DNA of 64,000 nt from Oscillospiraceae bacterium (GCA_015064725.1 SVRQ01000004.1:1-64000); one strand, 5' to 3'. Positions 32,524-40,762 are shown, counted from the first letter of the stretch. The notes: a model not told the origin generated them from the sequence alone. A program made the numbers and translations.

Positions 32524-34308
32524 ATGATAACTTTCAAGCAGACCGGAGAAAAATTTACGGACATTTATTCCGCAAGGGAGGCTGTACTGCGCTTTGCCCG
32601 TGCGGCAGACGGTAAGGCACGCCAAAAAGCGGAGCTTATATTCGATCAAGGAAAATACAAGCTTTCAAAAAGCGTTGTATTCTCCGCGAAGGAGAGCCCG
32701 GAGCTTTCCAAGATAAGCCTTGCGATTTCCTGTGAAGAGGGAAGAGCCGCTTTCACTTCAGAAAAGGTTTTGCTTCCCGATGACTTTAAAAAAGAGGGAG
32801 AGTATTATACATACCGCTTTAAAAAGGATGCGGACGGTAAATATCCGCGCTTGCGCGATCTTTACGTCAACGGAAAGCGTATTCCTATGTGCAAGGGAGA
32901 TATGTTTGCGTATGAATTTGAAATTCCTCTTGACGGAAGCGACGTTCCGAAAGGCTTTTATATTCCAGAGGATGCGGTATCATTTTTATCCGACACAGAT
33001 TCTGCACCCTTGGAGCTTACGCTCTATGCGGAATGGGAATTTATGATATTTCCTATTGTCCGAATTGAGCGAAACCGTGTAAGATTTGACGAAAACGGGA
33101 AAAAGCATATTTTTGTCGGCACGGAAGGTTCTGTTTTTGATTTTTATCTTAAAAAGCTCGTGCCTTATCTCCAGCCGAAAATCAGGGGAGAGATGTTCCT
33201 TTGCAACCATCCCGGTCTTTTGGAGGAAGGTACGTGGTGCTATGACGGCAATACGGGCGTGCTTTGCTACCGCGGAAGTATCGGTATAGGCACGGAATTA
33301 AGCGTGCCTGCGCTTGATAAGCTTTTTGTATTCGAGGGTATGGATGGTATCGCTCTTGAAAACCTTGAATTTACGGGCGTTACGGATAAGTTCGTGTGTG
33401 AAAACGGTTATATTTCCGGACAGGCGAATATGGAAAAACGCTTGAATCATAAGGCGGAGGAAGCCGCAGTATTTGCGCGCGGTGTTTCGGGATTTTCCGT
33501 TGAAAAATGCCGTTTTTGGGAGCTTGGAACGAATGCTTTGCTTATGGTGGGCGATCTTGCGAGAATATATATAAGAAATTCCCGCTTTGAAAATATCGCT
33601 ATGAGCGCAGTATCCATAGGAAACCCCGTCGGCATATTCACGGATAAGAGAAACTGCAGCTTCGATATCCGTGTGGAAAACAATTTTATTTCGCACATCG
33701 GATATGAATTTCCGACCTCTCCCGCGGTGAACCTTTTCCGCGTTGACGGGCTTTCCGTGTGCCATAATACTATAGAATATTGTGCATATTCCGGTATATC
33801 CGTCGGATGGAACTGGGCGGAGCTTGATTACGCTCTTGGTGAGATGGTGAATATACGCGATGCGAAGATTGCCTATAACAGAATATGCCACCATATGCAA
33901 ATACTGCGCGATGGCGGAGCTATCTATGCGGTAGGCTGCAACTGCACGAAGAAGCATACGGAATTTTTTAATTTTATGCACGATAATTTTGCATACCGCG
34001 ACTCCGTAAAGAGGACCGTGCGCGGCTTTTACCTTGACGGTGCTTCCTCCAACTGGCACGTATATAACAGCGTTGCCTCCGGCGCACAAAGACCGATGTT
34101 TTCGCAGTTTATTGTGGAGAGGGAATTTACGCATAATATCCTCGTTCAGAATATTTACGTAACAGAGGGCGTTGAACCCGAAAACCACGCCCCCGAAAGA
34201 AATACGATATACAAAAACATATACTTTGCGCCCACGATCGATGAGCTTTTGAGAAAATATCCCAAGGCGCGCGAAATTTACGAAAATTCGGGCTGCAAGG
34301 ATATATGA
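32524..34308 (+). CDS. Right-handed parallel beta-helix repeat protein
   Basis: The 594-residue cytoplasmic protein opens with a domain that includes L-Y-V-N-G-K-R-I-P-M (about 116-125), seen in large beta-helix glycosidases, then beta-helix rungs from about 270 with repeated pattern V-E-N-N-F-I, C-H-N-T-I-E-Y and I-A-Y-N-R-I. D-G-G-A-I-Y and F-Y-L-D-G-A-S-S-N-W carry candidate catalytic acids. It is probably a polysaccharide lyase or glycosidase related to GH110/GH120-type enzymes, but I cannot fix the family. CAAGGAGG precedes the start. Its natural terminator has been split by the insertion downstream. Confidence 0.72.
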   Translation: MITFKQTGEKFTDIYSAREAVLRFARAADGKARQKAELIFDQGKYKLSKSVVFSAKESPELSKISLAISCEEGRAAFTSEKVLLPDDFKKEGEYYTYRFKKDADGKYPRLRDLYVNGKRIPMCKGDMFAYEFEIPLDGSDVPKGFYIPEDAVSFLSDTDSAPLELTLYAEWEFMIFPIVRIERNRVRFDENGKKHIFVGTEGSVFDFYLKKLVPYLQPKIRGEMFLCNHPGLLEEGTWCYDGNTGVLCYRGSIGIGTELSVPALDKLFVFEGMDGIALENLEFTGVTDKFVCENGYISGQANMEKRLNHKAEEAAVFARGVSGFSVEKCRFWELGTNALLMVGDLARIYIRNSRFENIAMSAVSIGNPVGIFTDKRNCSFDIRVENNFISHIGYEFPTSPAVNLFRVDGLSVCHNTIEYCAYSGISVGWNWAELDYALGEMVNIRDAKIAYNRICHHMQILRDGGAIYAVGCNCTKKHTEFFNFMHDNFAYRDSVKRTVRGFYLDGASSNWHVYNSVASGAQRPMFSQFIVEREFTHNILVQNIYVTEGVEPENHAPERNTIYKNIYFAPTIDELLRKYPKAREIYENSGCKDI

Positions 34309-34324
34309 CAAAAATGAAATAATA

Positions 34325-34340
34325 AAAAAGTGTGCCTAAA
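34325..34340 (+). terminator. Left half of a terminator split by an insertion
   Basis: AAAAAGTGTGC and CTAAA lie here; the right half (TAAA, GCACAC, T run) is at 35239-35254. Joining the two restores a stem GTGTGC/GCACAC with loop CTAAA and T run, the same type of terminator that stands intact at 40733 and 63427. Confidence 0.7.
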
Positions 34341-34362
34341 GGCTCCTTCTCATAAGGATGAT

Positions 34363-34397
34363 AAAAGCCATCGTGATACAATCTCGCGATGGCTTTT
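34363..34397 (-). terminator. Terminator of the cargo gene in the insertion
   Basis: AAAAGCCATCG (34363-34373) pairs with CGATGGCTTTT (34387-34397); read leftwards it follows the 115-residue gene by six bases. Confidence 0.75.
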
Positions 34398-34402
34398 CGA
34401 TG

Positions 34403-34750
34403 TTATAATGTTTTAACTGTATCCGATAATACGCTATATACCTGTTCTTTGCTTTCAAGCGGATATATTACATCTTCATCTGGTTCATCTAAATCAAACG
34501 AAATACTAAACTCTTTTGGATAAATTTGCAAGTCCATATAATATTTTTTATAACGACCTTGTATTCCAATACACTTTATATCCTCAAACCAATCTATATG
34601 TATTTCGACTCTCTCAATCTTTACGGATTCAAGATCATCTTTTAACGATCCATTCAAATAATCAGACAGGAGATCATCAAATGCACATTTGTTATCGGCT
34701 GTTTTTTGCTCTAAATACTTTTGTATTTTCTTTTTCTTTGTTGTAAACAT
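34403..34750 (-). CDS. Unknown cargo protein of the insertion
   Basis: The 115-residue protein has a basic N-terminus (M-F-T-T-K-K-K-K-I-Q-K-Y-L) and an acidic C-terminal half with a beta pattern (V-E-I-H-I-D-W-F-E-D-I-K-C-I-G-I-Q-G-R-Y, then F-S-I-S-F-D-L-D-E-P-D-E-D). I recognise no family. An AAAGGAG site and a private terminator show that it is an expressed unit. Small acidic single-domain proteins of this kind are often immunity or antitoxin-like, but no partner toxin is visible, so that is only a thought. AT content is higher than in the neighbours. Confidence 0.6.
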   Translation of the reverse strand: MFTTKKKKIQKYLEQKTADNKCAFDDLLSDYLNGSLKDDLESVKIERVEIHIDWFEDIKCIGIQGRYKKYYMDLQIYPKEFSISFDLDEPDEDVIYPLESKEQVYSVLSDTVKTL

Positions 34751-34815
34751 TATTTTTCTCCTTTATCGCCGGTTATGCTTTTGCATTACAAAGGCATAGG
34801 GCAAAGCGCATATCC

Positions 34816-35172
34816 CTATTCTTCCGTGTACAGTTCATCATAGAGCCATCGAATGGGGTTTTCATAAATATATCGCAAATGCTCCTCGTAATCTTGACGG
34901 TTGCGAATGATATGATCATTGGAGCGATACTGCCATATATTTGTTCCATAATCTTTGTTGCAAAATCTTTTGAAAGTGGATACGAACCGTGATGGAATGG
35001 AATTCTGTACTGTAGGGACCGGCGTCCCCGACGGTCCGTTTTCCGCACCTTTTACCAATAGCATAATATGAATATGGTTTGGCATAATTACGTAACTCTC
35101 GACAGATAGGTCGTCGTAAAAATCGTTCAATTGATTGATGCATTTATCAGCGATTTGTCCGTATTTTGTCAA
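34816..35172 (-). pseudogene. Truncated REP-associated tyrosine transposase (RAYT, Y1 type)
   Basis: The frame has the Y1 transposase core: L-T-K-Y-G-Q-I-A-D-K-C-I-N, V-I-M-P-N-H-I-H-I-M-L with the H-x-H metal pair (33 and 35), and H-I-I-R-N-R-Q-D-Y-E-E-H-L-R-Y-I-Y-E-N-P with the tyrosine near 95. These enzymes nick single-stranded DNA at REP hairpins. The first 60-80 residues of a normal RAYT are missing: upstream of the TTG at 35172 the frame runs into a REP-like palindrome. A second palindrome lies in frame at residues 45-54 (G-P-S-G-T-P-V-P-T). It is therefore probably inactive. Confidence 0.75.
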
Positions 35173-35208
35173 TTCGATTTGCGGACCGTCGAGGACGCCG
35201 GTCCCTAC
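35012..35208. repeat. Inverted pair of 27-base REP-like palindromes
   Basis: The copy at 35012-35038 (GTAGGGACCGGCGTC then CCCGACGGTCCG) is repeated in inverse orientation at 35182-35208 with one mismatch. Each copy is itself partly palindromic (GGACCG...CGGTCC). One lies inside the RAYT-like frame and one at its broken 5' end. Confidence 0.8.
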
Positions 35209-35255
35209 AAATTGTAATCTTCCTTATGAGAAGGAGCCTAAAGCACACTTTTTTA

Positions 35256-36002
35256 TTATTTAAAAACCCTTGTGTTTATGCAGAGTCTGCCTTTTTTCGT
35301 TGTTTTTGCGATGCCGCAATAGATAAATCTGCCGTAGCCGCGGACTGATATGATGCTGTTTTCGGGAATCGTTTTGTCCGAATTTTCGCAAAGCTTGCCG
35401 TCGCAGAAGACAAGCTTTTGACCGAAAAGCTTTGCGCTTTCGCTTCTGGAAAGACCGAAAACGGCTGATATAACACCGTCAAGACGCTCTGAGGCAACGA
35501 AAAAAGCTTGTTCATCGGGCAGGGCGATCGTCTTTTCGGGAGGTGAGATGACAGCTTCGCATTTTACCTCTGTTCGGCGCACTTTTGTAAGATTTTCGGT
35601 TATAAAAGGCGCAATGGACTCAAGGCAGAACATATATCCCACGTTTTCACAGATGATTATATCTCCTGTTACGTCGCGTTCAAGCCCAAGCCCTACAACG
35701 GAGCCGAGAAAATCCCTGTGAGAAAGCTTTTCCGCGTATTTTTGCATACGCGGCTCTATCTTTACGCAAACGATGGGGGCATCCTCCGTATATCCGAAAT
35801 CATCCTCGCTTCCGAAAACCGCAAGCTTTCGCTCCGCATTTTCGTATCCGCCGAAAAGGGAAAAGCGTATCTCCGTTTTTGTTTTAAGGAGCATATCCTG
35901 CTCCGAAAGAGATAGGAAGTTTGAGTACGTGTAATATGAGCCTTCGCGTGCGCGGCGCGCAAGATCCGAAAGATGGTCCTTTAAAATTTTGTCGTTTTCC
36001 AT
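35256..36002 (-). CDS. YlmH-like S4-domain RNA-binding protein
   Basis: YlmH proteins bind RNA and ribosomes through a C-terminal S4 domain; in Firmicutes they are linked to ribosome rescue and to the division cluster. The 248-residue protein has the two N-terminal domains (about 1-170, with H-R-D-F-L-G-S-V-V-G-L-G-L-E-R and G-D-I-I near 95-115) and the S4 domain (about 172-240, with R-L-D-G-V-I-S-A-V-F-G-L-S-R-S-E-S-A and G-Y-G-R-F). Start supported by AAAGGA. Here it is not with sepF and other division genes. Its stop lies next to the right end of the insertion. Confidence 0.9.
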   Translation of the reverse strand: MENDKILKDHLSDLARRAREGSYYTYSNFLSLSEQDMLLKTKTEIRFSLFGGYENAERKLAVFGSEDDFGYTEDAPIVCVKIEPRMQKYAEKLSHRDFLGSVVGLGLERDVTGDIIICENVGYMFCLESIAPFITENLTKVRRTEVKCEAVISPPEKTIALPDEQAFFVASERLDGVISAVFGLSRSESAKLFGQKLVFCDGKLCENSDKTIPENSIISVRGYGRFIYCGIAKTTKKGRLCINTRVFK

Positions 36003-36087
36003 AATCTGTCCTTTGAAAAGCTCCGCAATTTTTTGCGGAGCTTTTGCTTTTATATTGTTAGGTTTTTGTATGAAATATGCACAGGAA

Positions 36088-36586
36088 AAGTTCTTTTTGC
36101 CTGCTTTTTCTCCGAGAAAAGTACGCTTGCCGTGCTTTCATCCGTTAACTTGCAAATAAGCGATTGGGAGTTTGGTGAAGTTCTTTTTGCCTGCTTTTTC
36201 TCCGAAAGAAGTACGCTTGCAATGCTTTCATACGTTAACTTGCAAATGAGCGATTGGGAGTTTGGTGAAGTTCTTTTTGTCTGCTTTTTCTCCGAGAAAA
36301 GTACGTATGCGTGCTTTCATCCGTTAACTTGCAAATGAGCGATTGGGAGTTTGGCGGAGTTCTTTTTGCCTACTTTTTCTCCGAGAGAAGTACGTATGCG
36401 TGCTTTCATCCGTTAACTTGCAAATAAGCGGTTGGGAGATTTTTTCAGCAAAGTTCTTTTTGCCTGCTTTTTCTCCGAGAGAAGTACGCTTGCCGTGCTT
36501 TCATCCGTTAACTTGCAAATGAGCGGTTGGGGGATTTTTTCAGCATAGTTCTTTTTGCCTACTTTTTCTCCGAAAGAAAAAGTAGG
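36088..36586. repeat. Tandem array of about 90-bp hairpin-bearing units
   Basis: Five full copies start at 36088, 36178, 36268, 36357 and 36451 (lengths 90, 90, 89, 94, 95) and a partial sixth covers 36546-36586. Each holds TTCTTTTTG, CTTTTTCTCCGAGAGAAG-like hairpin arms, GTACG, TTTCATCCGTTAACTTGC and a GCGATTGGGAG tail. The partial copy ends in a perfect stem CCTACTTTTTCT/AGAAAAAGTAGG, directly at the stop of the MacB-like gene, whose terminator it is when read leftwards. It looks as if this terminator region was amplified. Confidence 0.85.
36558..36586 (-). terminator. Terminator of the MacB-like gene
   Basis: CCTACTTTTTCT and AGAAAAAGTAGG form a 12-bp stem with loop CCGAA one base after the gene's stop codon. 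Confidence 0.6.
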
Positions 36587-39529
36587 TTATTCTGTGCGGA
36601 GGGCTTCTACGGGGTCTTTCTTAGCGGCAATACGGGAGGGAATAAGACCTGCGATAAGGGTGAGTGCGATGCTGATGAGTACGAGTACTACTGCGCCCTG
36701 TACGGGGAGCTTTGCGATACCGCCGATGCCGGAGAGAGCTTCTATTATCATATTTATCGGGATGTTGAGTATAAGTGTTATAATGATACCAAACATACCG
36801 GAAGCAAAGCCGACAAGCATTGTTTCCGCATTGAAAACTCTGCCTACGTCGCGCTTGGAAGCGCCGATGGCACGCAAAACGCCGATCTCCTTTGTGCGCT
36901 CAAGAACGGAAATATACGTTATAATACCGATCATTATAGAGGAAACAACGAGAGAAATGGATACGAACGCGATAAGTATATAGCTTATTGCGTTGATTAT
37001 CGTTGTTATTGAGGACATCATAAGTGCGATATAGTCGGTATAAGTGATCTTGTCCTCCGCCGCTGCACCTGCGTTGTATTCATCGATAAGTGCGGCGATG
37101 GTATCCTTCGCTTCAAAGCTGGAGGAGTAGATGTTTATGGACGAGGGGCTGTCTATATCGAAAACACCGAGCTTTGCGATGTTTTTCTCATAAGTGCTTT
37201 CGGAGAAAGAGGGGGGGAGATATGTGTCATAGATCGGAACGAACGTGGCATCGGGAGCTGTGGCAACGTACATATCAAGCATTGCGGCAAGCTCTGCAAC
37301 GCTCATAGAGGAGAGAGCTGCGGAAACTTTTTCTGCATACTGCGCTTTTATCTGAAGCTCCAGCATCTGCACGATGGCGTCTTTTATCTGTTCATCAGTC
37401 ATATCGGCAAGATATGCGCGGACTGTTCCTTCCGGCATACCCATTTCCGCAGCGTATGCGCGGACGATGACGTCTTCCATAGACTCTCTTGTGGGGAAGC
37501 TTGCAAGCGAGGCGTTGACAGCCGCCGCAAGGTCGGAGGCAGGCATTTCAAGTGCTATTGCCTCATAAAGAACAGCCTTCTGGCTTTCGGAAAGGGAAGC
37601 GATGTACTCTTTTGCGGCAACGGCTTTTTCCGCAGCCGTGGGCTCTTTATAATCGTCCGTTTTGAAGGGAAGAGCTGTGAAAACGTCCTTGGAAGTGTCC
37701 GCTTTCTGCGCTTTTACAATATCGCTCTCGTTTATCTTTTCGGCAACGTGCTTTGTAAGCGCGTACGTATATCCGACGGAGCCGGAGATGGATGCGGCAA
37801 CGGCATCATCATTGGGACGGATTATGCCGACGATCTCGATATCATCAGCTTTCGAGAGGATGTACGACATATATCTATCGTTTTCGCTCATATCCGTCCA
37901 TTCGCCCGTCTGATCGTTGTATTGGTAATAATCCGTGGGGATAACGAGCTTGAACTTTGTTGCGAGTATTTCGGAATATTCCCAAGATTCCTGAACGGAG
38001 TTTATCTCTTTTCCGGACAAAGCAGCTTGAATTATCTCGTTCATTTCTTCCTCGCTCTTGAATCCGAGCATACAGAGAACAAGGTCGCTTATTTCGTTAT
38101 TTGAGCTTGCCACAAGCACTACTTCGTTATATTTTTCGGGCCATCTGCCGTCAACCACGTCATACTGCTCCTTGACGAGGTCGTTTACAAGCTCTCCGCT
38201 TTTACCGGGAAGCATTTCGCTCCACACGTTGAAGGAGCCCATACCCATCATCGATGAGGAGGAATCTTCCGAAACGGAGCCCATAAGGTTGGAGGGGTTG
38301 AGCTTGCGGACATTCTCCGTGTCGGAGGAGTATATGTGAAGCTCCATGTTATAATTGTAGATAATGGAGGTGAATGCTTCGTTCCCGATGTTTTTATCGA
38401 GGAACAGCTTAAAATCCTTTAAGTTGTTCTTTGTTGTTTCCGCGTTTATCATCGAGTTCATCATATCGTACATAATCACGTTGGAATATATCTTGTCGAG
38501 CTCGTGAGAGGAGTTCTTTTCCGTGGATTCCATAAGGGAGGAGATCACGGAGGACATATCAAGGGATTCTGCCTGTATGCTTATGGGGTAGGAGGAAAGC
38601 GTATCCTCCTGAACGCGGTTGATGTAAAGCTGAAGACCGCTGGAGATGGAGAGGATGAGCGCGATGCCGATGATACCTATGGAGCCGGCGAAGCTTGTAA
38701 GGATGGTACGCGCTTTTTTTGTCATAAGGTTGTTGAGAGAGAGGGAGAGCGCTGTGAAAAAGGACATAGACGTCTTCTTTTCCGCTTTTTTGAGAGCTTT
38801 TTTCTGTGTGCGGGTAAGAACTTTTTCTTCCGATCTTTTTATCTCTCCGCATTCAAAGGGGGCGGTATCATCCGTCATCTTACCGTCGAGAAAGCGGACT
38901 ATGCGCGTTGAATACTGCTCTGCAAGCTCGGGATTGTGCGTTACCATAATAACGAGCCTGTCTTGTGCGATCTCCTTGAGAAGGTCCATTATCTGAACGC
39001 TTGTTGCGGAGTCGAGCGCACCCGTGGGTTCGTCCGCAAGCAATATTTCGGGGTCGTTTACAAGAGCGCGGGCGATGGCAACTCTCTGCATCTGACCGCC
39101 CGACATCTGGTTGGGCTTTTTGTGTATCTGGTCTTTAAGTCCGACTTTTTCAAGAGCTTCTATTGCTCTTTTTCTGCGTTCGGATTTTGAAACGCCGGAA
39201 AGTGTGAGCGCAAGCTCCACGTTGGAAAGCACGCTCTGGTGCGAGATAAGGTTGTAGCTTTGGAATACGAAGCCTACCTTATGGTTGCGGTAAGTATCCC
39301 AATCCCTGTCTGTAAATTCCTTTGTGGATCTGCCGTCGATGATAAGGTCTCCTTCCGTGTATCCGTCAAGACCGCCGATGATGTTAAGAAGCGTTGTCTT
39401 GCCGCAGCCGGAGGGACCGAGCACGGAAACAAACTCGCTTTCGCGGAAGTCTATATTGACACCGCGCAGAGCGTCAACCGTTTCGTCGCCGGTGCGGTAC
39501 TGCTTTACGATATTTTTGAGTTGAAGCAT
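36587..39529 (-). CDS. MacB-like ABC transporter, ATPase fused to FtsX-type permease
   Basis: The 980-residue protein joins an ATPase (1-230) to a permease. Walker A is G-P-S-G-C-G-K-T-T (38-46), the signature M-S-G-G-Q (about 143-147) and Walker B L-L-A-D-E-P-T-G-A-L-D. A first membrane helix (about 275-300) is followed by an extracellular region of about 520 residues, then three helices with the FtsX motif E-R-T-K-E-I-G-V-L-R-A-I-G-A-S (about 895). Such mechanotransmitting transporters export peptides or lipoproteins or signal across the envelope. The alanine-rich helical part of the outer domain (about 650-780) is unusually long. It is transcribed alone, so no partner protein is seen. Confidence 0.93.
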   Translation of the reverse strand: MLQLKNIVKQYRTGDETVDALRGVNIDFRESEFVSVLGPSGCGKTTLLNIIGGLDGYTEGDLIIDGRSTKEFTDRDWDTYRNHKVGFVFQSYNLISHQSVLSNVELALTLSGVSKSERRKRAIEALEKVGLKDQIHKKPNQMSGGQMQRVAIARALVNDPEILLADEPTGALDSATSVQIMDLLKEIAQDRLVIMVTHNPELAEQYSTRIVRFLDGKMTDDTAPFECGEIKRSEEKVLTRTQKKALKKAEKKTSMSFFTALSLSLNNLMTKKARTILTSFAGSIGIIGIALILSISSGLQLYINRVQEDTLSSYPISIQAESLDMSSVISSLMESTEKNSSHELDKIYSNVIMYDMMNSMINAETTKNNLKDFKLFLDKNIGNEAFTSIIYNYNMELHIYSSDTENVRKLNPSNLMGSVSEDSSSSMMGMGSFNVWSEMLPGKSGELVNDLVKEQYDVVDGRWPEKYNEVVLVASSNNEISDLVLCMLGFKSEEEMNEIIQAALSGKEINSVQESWEYSEILATKFKLVIPTDYYQYNDQTGEWTDMSENDRYMSYILSKADDIEIVGIIRPNDDAVAASISGSVGYTYALTKHVAEKINESDIVKAQKADTSKDVFTALPFKTDDYKEPTAAEKAVAAKEYIASLSESQKAVLYEAIALEMPASDLAAAVNASLASFPTRESMEDVIVRAYAAEMGMPEGTVRAYLADMTDEQIKDAIVQMLELQIKAQYAEKVSAALSSMSVAELAAMLDMYVATAPDATFVPIYDTYLPPSFSESTYEKNIAKLGVFDIDSPSSINIYSSSFEAKDTIAALIDEYNAGAAAEDKITYTDYIALMMSSITTIINAISYILIAFVSISLVVSSIMIGIITYISVLERTKEIGVLRAIGASKRDVGRVFNAETMLVGFASGMFGIIITLILNIPINMIIEALSGIGGIAKLPVQGAVVLVLISIALTLIAGLIPSRIAAKKDPVEALRTE

Positions 39530-39659
39530 AGGGTACTCCTTGAAAGTGTTAAAATAGTTTATTACAATATAAATATAAACCTATATTATTAACAAAGTAT
39601 AAACAGAATACAATTTTTTTGAAAAAAGTGCAAGGCTTTTTTCTAAAATTATCTTTTTG

Positions 39660-39688
39660 TTGACATTTTTATTATATAGTGATACAAT
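39660..39688 (+). promoter_or_regulatory. Promoter of asnA
   Basis: TTGACA (39660-39665) and TACAAT (39683-39688) with a 17-base spacer. Confidence 0.7.
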
Positions 39689-39723
39689 AGTTCATAATAA
39701 ATCTATTGAAAGAGGCTTTTTTT

Positions 39724-40731
39724 ATGAGCAAGGTAATAGTTCCCAAGGGCTACAGATCCCTTCTTGGTATGTACGAAACGCAGACCGCAATCGGTATGCT
39801 TAAAAAAATATTTGAAAGAAAGCTTTGCAATTCGCTTAATCTCAAGCGCGTTTCAGCTCCCCTTTTCGTTGACCCCAACACGGGTCTTAACGATGACCTT
39901 AACGGTGTGGAACGCCCTGTAAGATTTGATATAAAGGAAACGGGTACGGACGCCGTTGTCGTTCACTCCCTTGCAAAATGGAAGCGTATGGCGCTCCATA
40001 CCTATAAATTTTCTGCGGGCGAGGGTCTTTACACGGATATGAACGCTATCCGCCGCGACGAGGAAATGGATAACCTCCATTCCATATATACGGATCAGTG
40101 GGACTGGGAAAAGATCATAACGAAAGAGGACAGAAACCTCGAATATCTCAAAGCAACGGTACAGAGCGAGGTTGACGCTATGTGCGACACGCTCGATTCC
40201 CTTAAAACTCATTTTCCCGAGCTTACGCTCAACCTTGAGCGCAACGTGAAGTTCGTTACAACGCAGGAGCTGGAGGATATGTACCCCGGCAAAACAGGCA
40301 AGGAACGCGAAAACCTTCTTTTGCAGGAATATAAGACTGCGTTCATTATGCAGATCGGCTGCACACTGCGTTCCGGCGAAAAGCACGACGGCAGAGCACC
40401 CGATTATGACGACTGGATGCTCAATGGCGATATTATGTTCTGGAATGAAGTTCTCGGCTGTGCGTTTGAGATATCCTCTATGGGTATCCGCGTTGACAAG
40501 GAAGCGCTTGAACGCCAGCTCAAGGAAGCGGGCTGTGAAGACAGAAAAAATCTTCCTTTCCACAAGGCGCTTCTTGCGGATGAGCTTCCTCTTACGATGG
40601 GCGGCGGTATAGGTCAGTCCCGCCTCTGCATGCTCCTTTTGCAGAAGGCGCATATCGGCGAGGTTCAGGTATCCATCTGGGACGAAGAAACAAAACGTAT
40701 TTGCAAGGAAAACAATATCATATTGCTTTAA
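39724..40731 (+). CDS. asnA: Aspartate-ammonia ligase (asparagine synthetase A)
   Basis: AsnA makes asparagine from aspartate, ammonia and ATP in the cytoplasm and has the class II aminoacyl-tRNA synthetase fold. The protein matches the family over its length (335 residues against about 330 in E. coli): Y-R-S-L-L-G-M-Y-E-T-Q-T-A-I near the start, H-S-L-A-K-W-K-R-M-A-L, D-M-N-A-I-R-R-D-E-E-M-D-N, D-Q-W-D-W-E-K-I-I, M-G-I-R-V-D and the C-terminal G-G-G-I-G-Q-S-R-L-C-M-L-L. I start at ATG 39724, with AAAGAGG upstream; the frame is open to a TTG at 39706. It has its own promoter and terminator. Confidence 0.95.
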   Translation: MSKVIVPKGYRSLLGMYETQTAIGMLKKIFERKLCNSLNLKRVSAPLFVDPNTGLNDDLNGVERPVRFDIKETGTDAVVVHSLAKWKRMALHTYKFSAGEGLYTDMNAIRRDEEMDNLHSIYTDQWDWEKIITKEDRNLEYLKATVQSEVDAMCDTLDSLKTHFPELTLNLERNVKFVTTQELEDMYPGKTGKERENLLLQEYKTAFIMQIGCTLRSGEKHDGRAPDYDDWMLNGDIMFWNEVLGCAFEISSMGIRVDKEALERQLKEAGCEDRKNLPFHKALLADELPLTMGGGIGQSRLCMLLLQKAHIGEVQVSIWDEETKRICKENNIILL

Positions 40732-40732
40732 T

Positions 40733-40762
40733 AAAAAAGTGTGCTGTGAAGCACACTTTTTT
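40733..40762. terminator. Terminator of asnA, shared with the GH13 gene
   Basis: GTGTGC (40739-40744) and GCACAC (40751-40756) with loop TGTGAA, flanked by A and T runs, form a bidirectional terminator. The same 30 bases recur at 63427. Confidence 0.8.

Larger units (their letters stand above)
34341..35238. mobile_element. Insertion of 898 bp with 18-bp inverted repeats
   Basis: The ends are GGCTCCTTCTCATAAGGA (34341-34358) and its exact inverted copy (35221-35238). Four flanking bases, TAAA, are duplicated on both sides (34337-34340 and 35239-35242), the mark of a staggered-cut insertion. Removing the element plus one duplicate restores a perfect terminator stem, so the target was the terminator loop. 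Inside are an unknown gene (34403-34750) with its own terminator and a truncated REP-associated transposase (34816-35172) with two inverted REP-like palindromes. No DDE transposase is present, so it is probably moved in trans. Confidence 0.8.

Noticed and set aside
36033..36338. Possible repeat protein with a 30-residue period in the tandem array
   Set aside because: No ribosome binding site, and later units of 89, 94 and 95 bp break the frame, so selection for protein is unlikely.
36088..36586. CRISPR array
   Set aside because: The whole unit repeats with drift; there are no unique spacers between short identical repeats and no cas genes.
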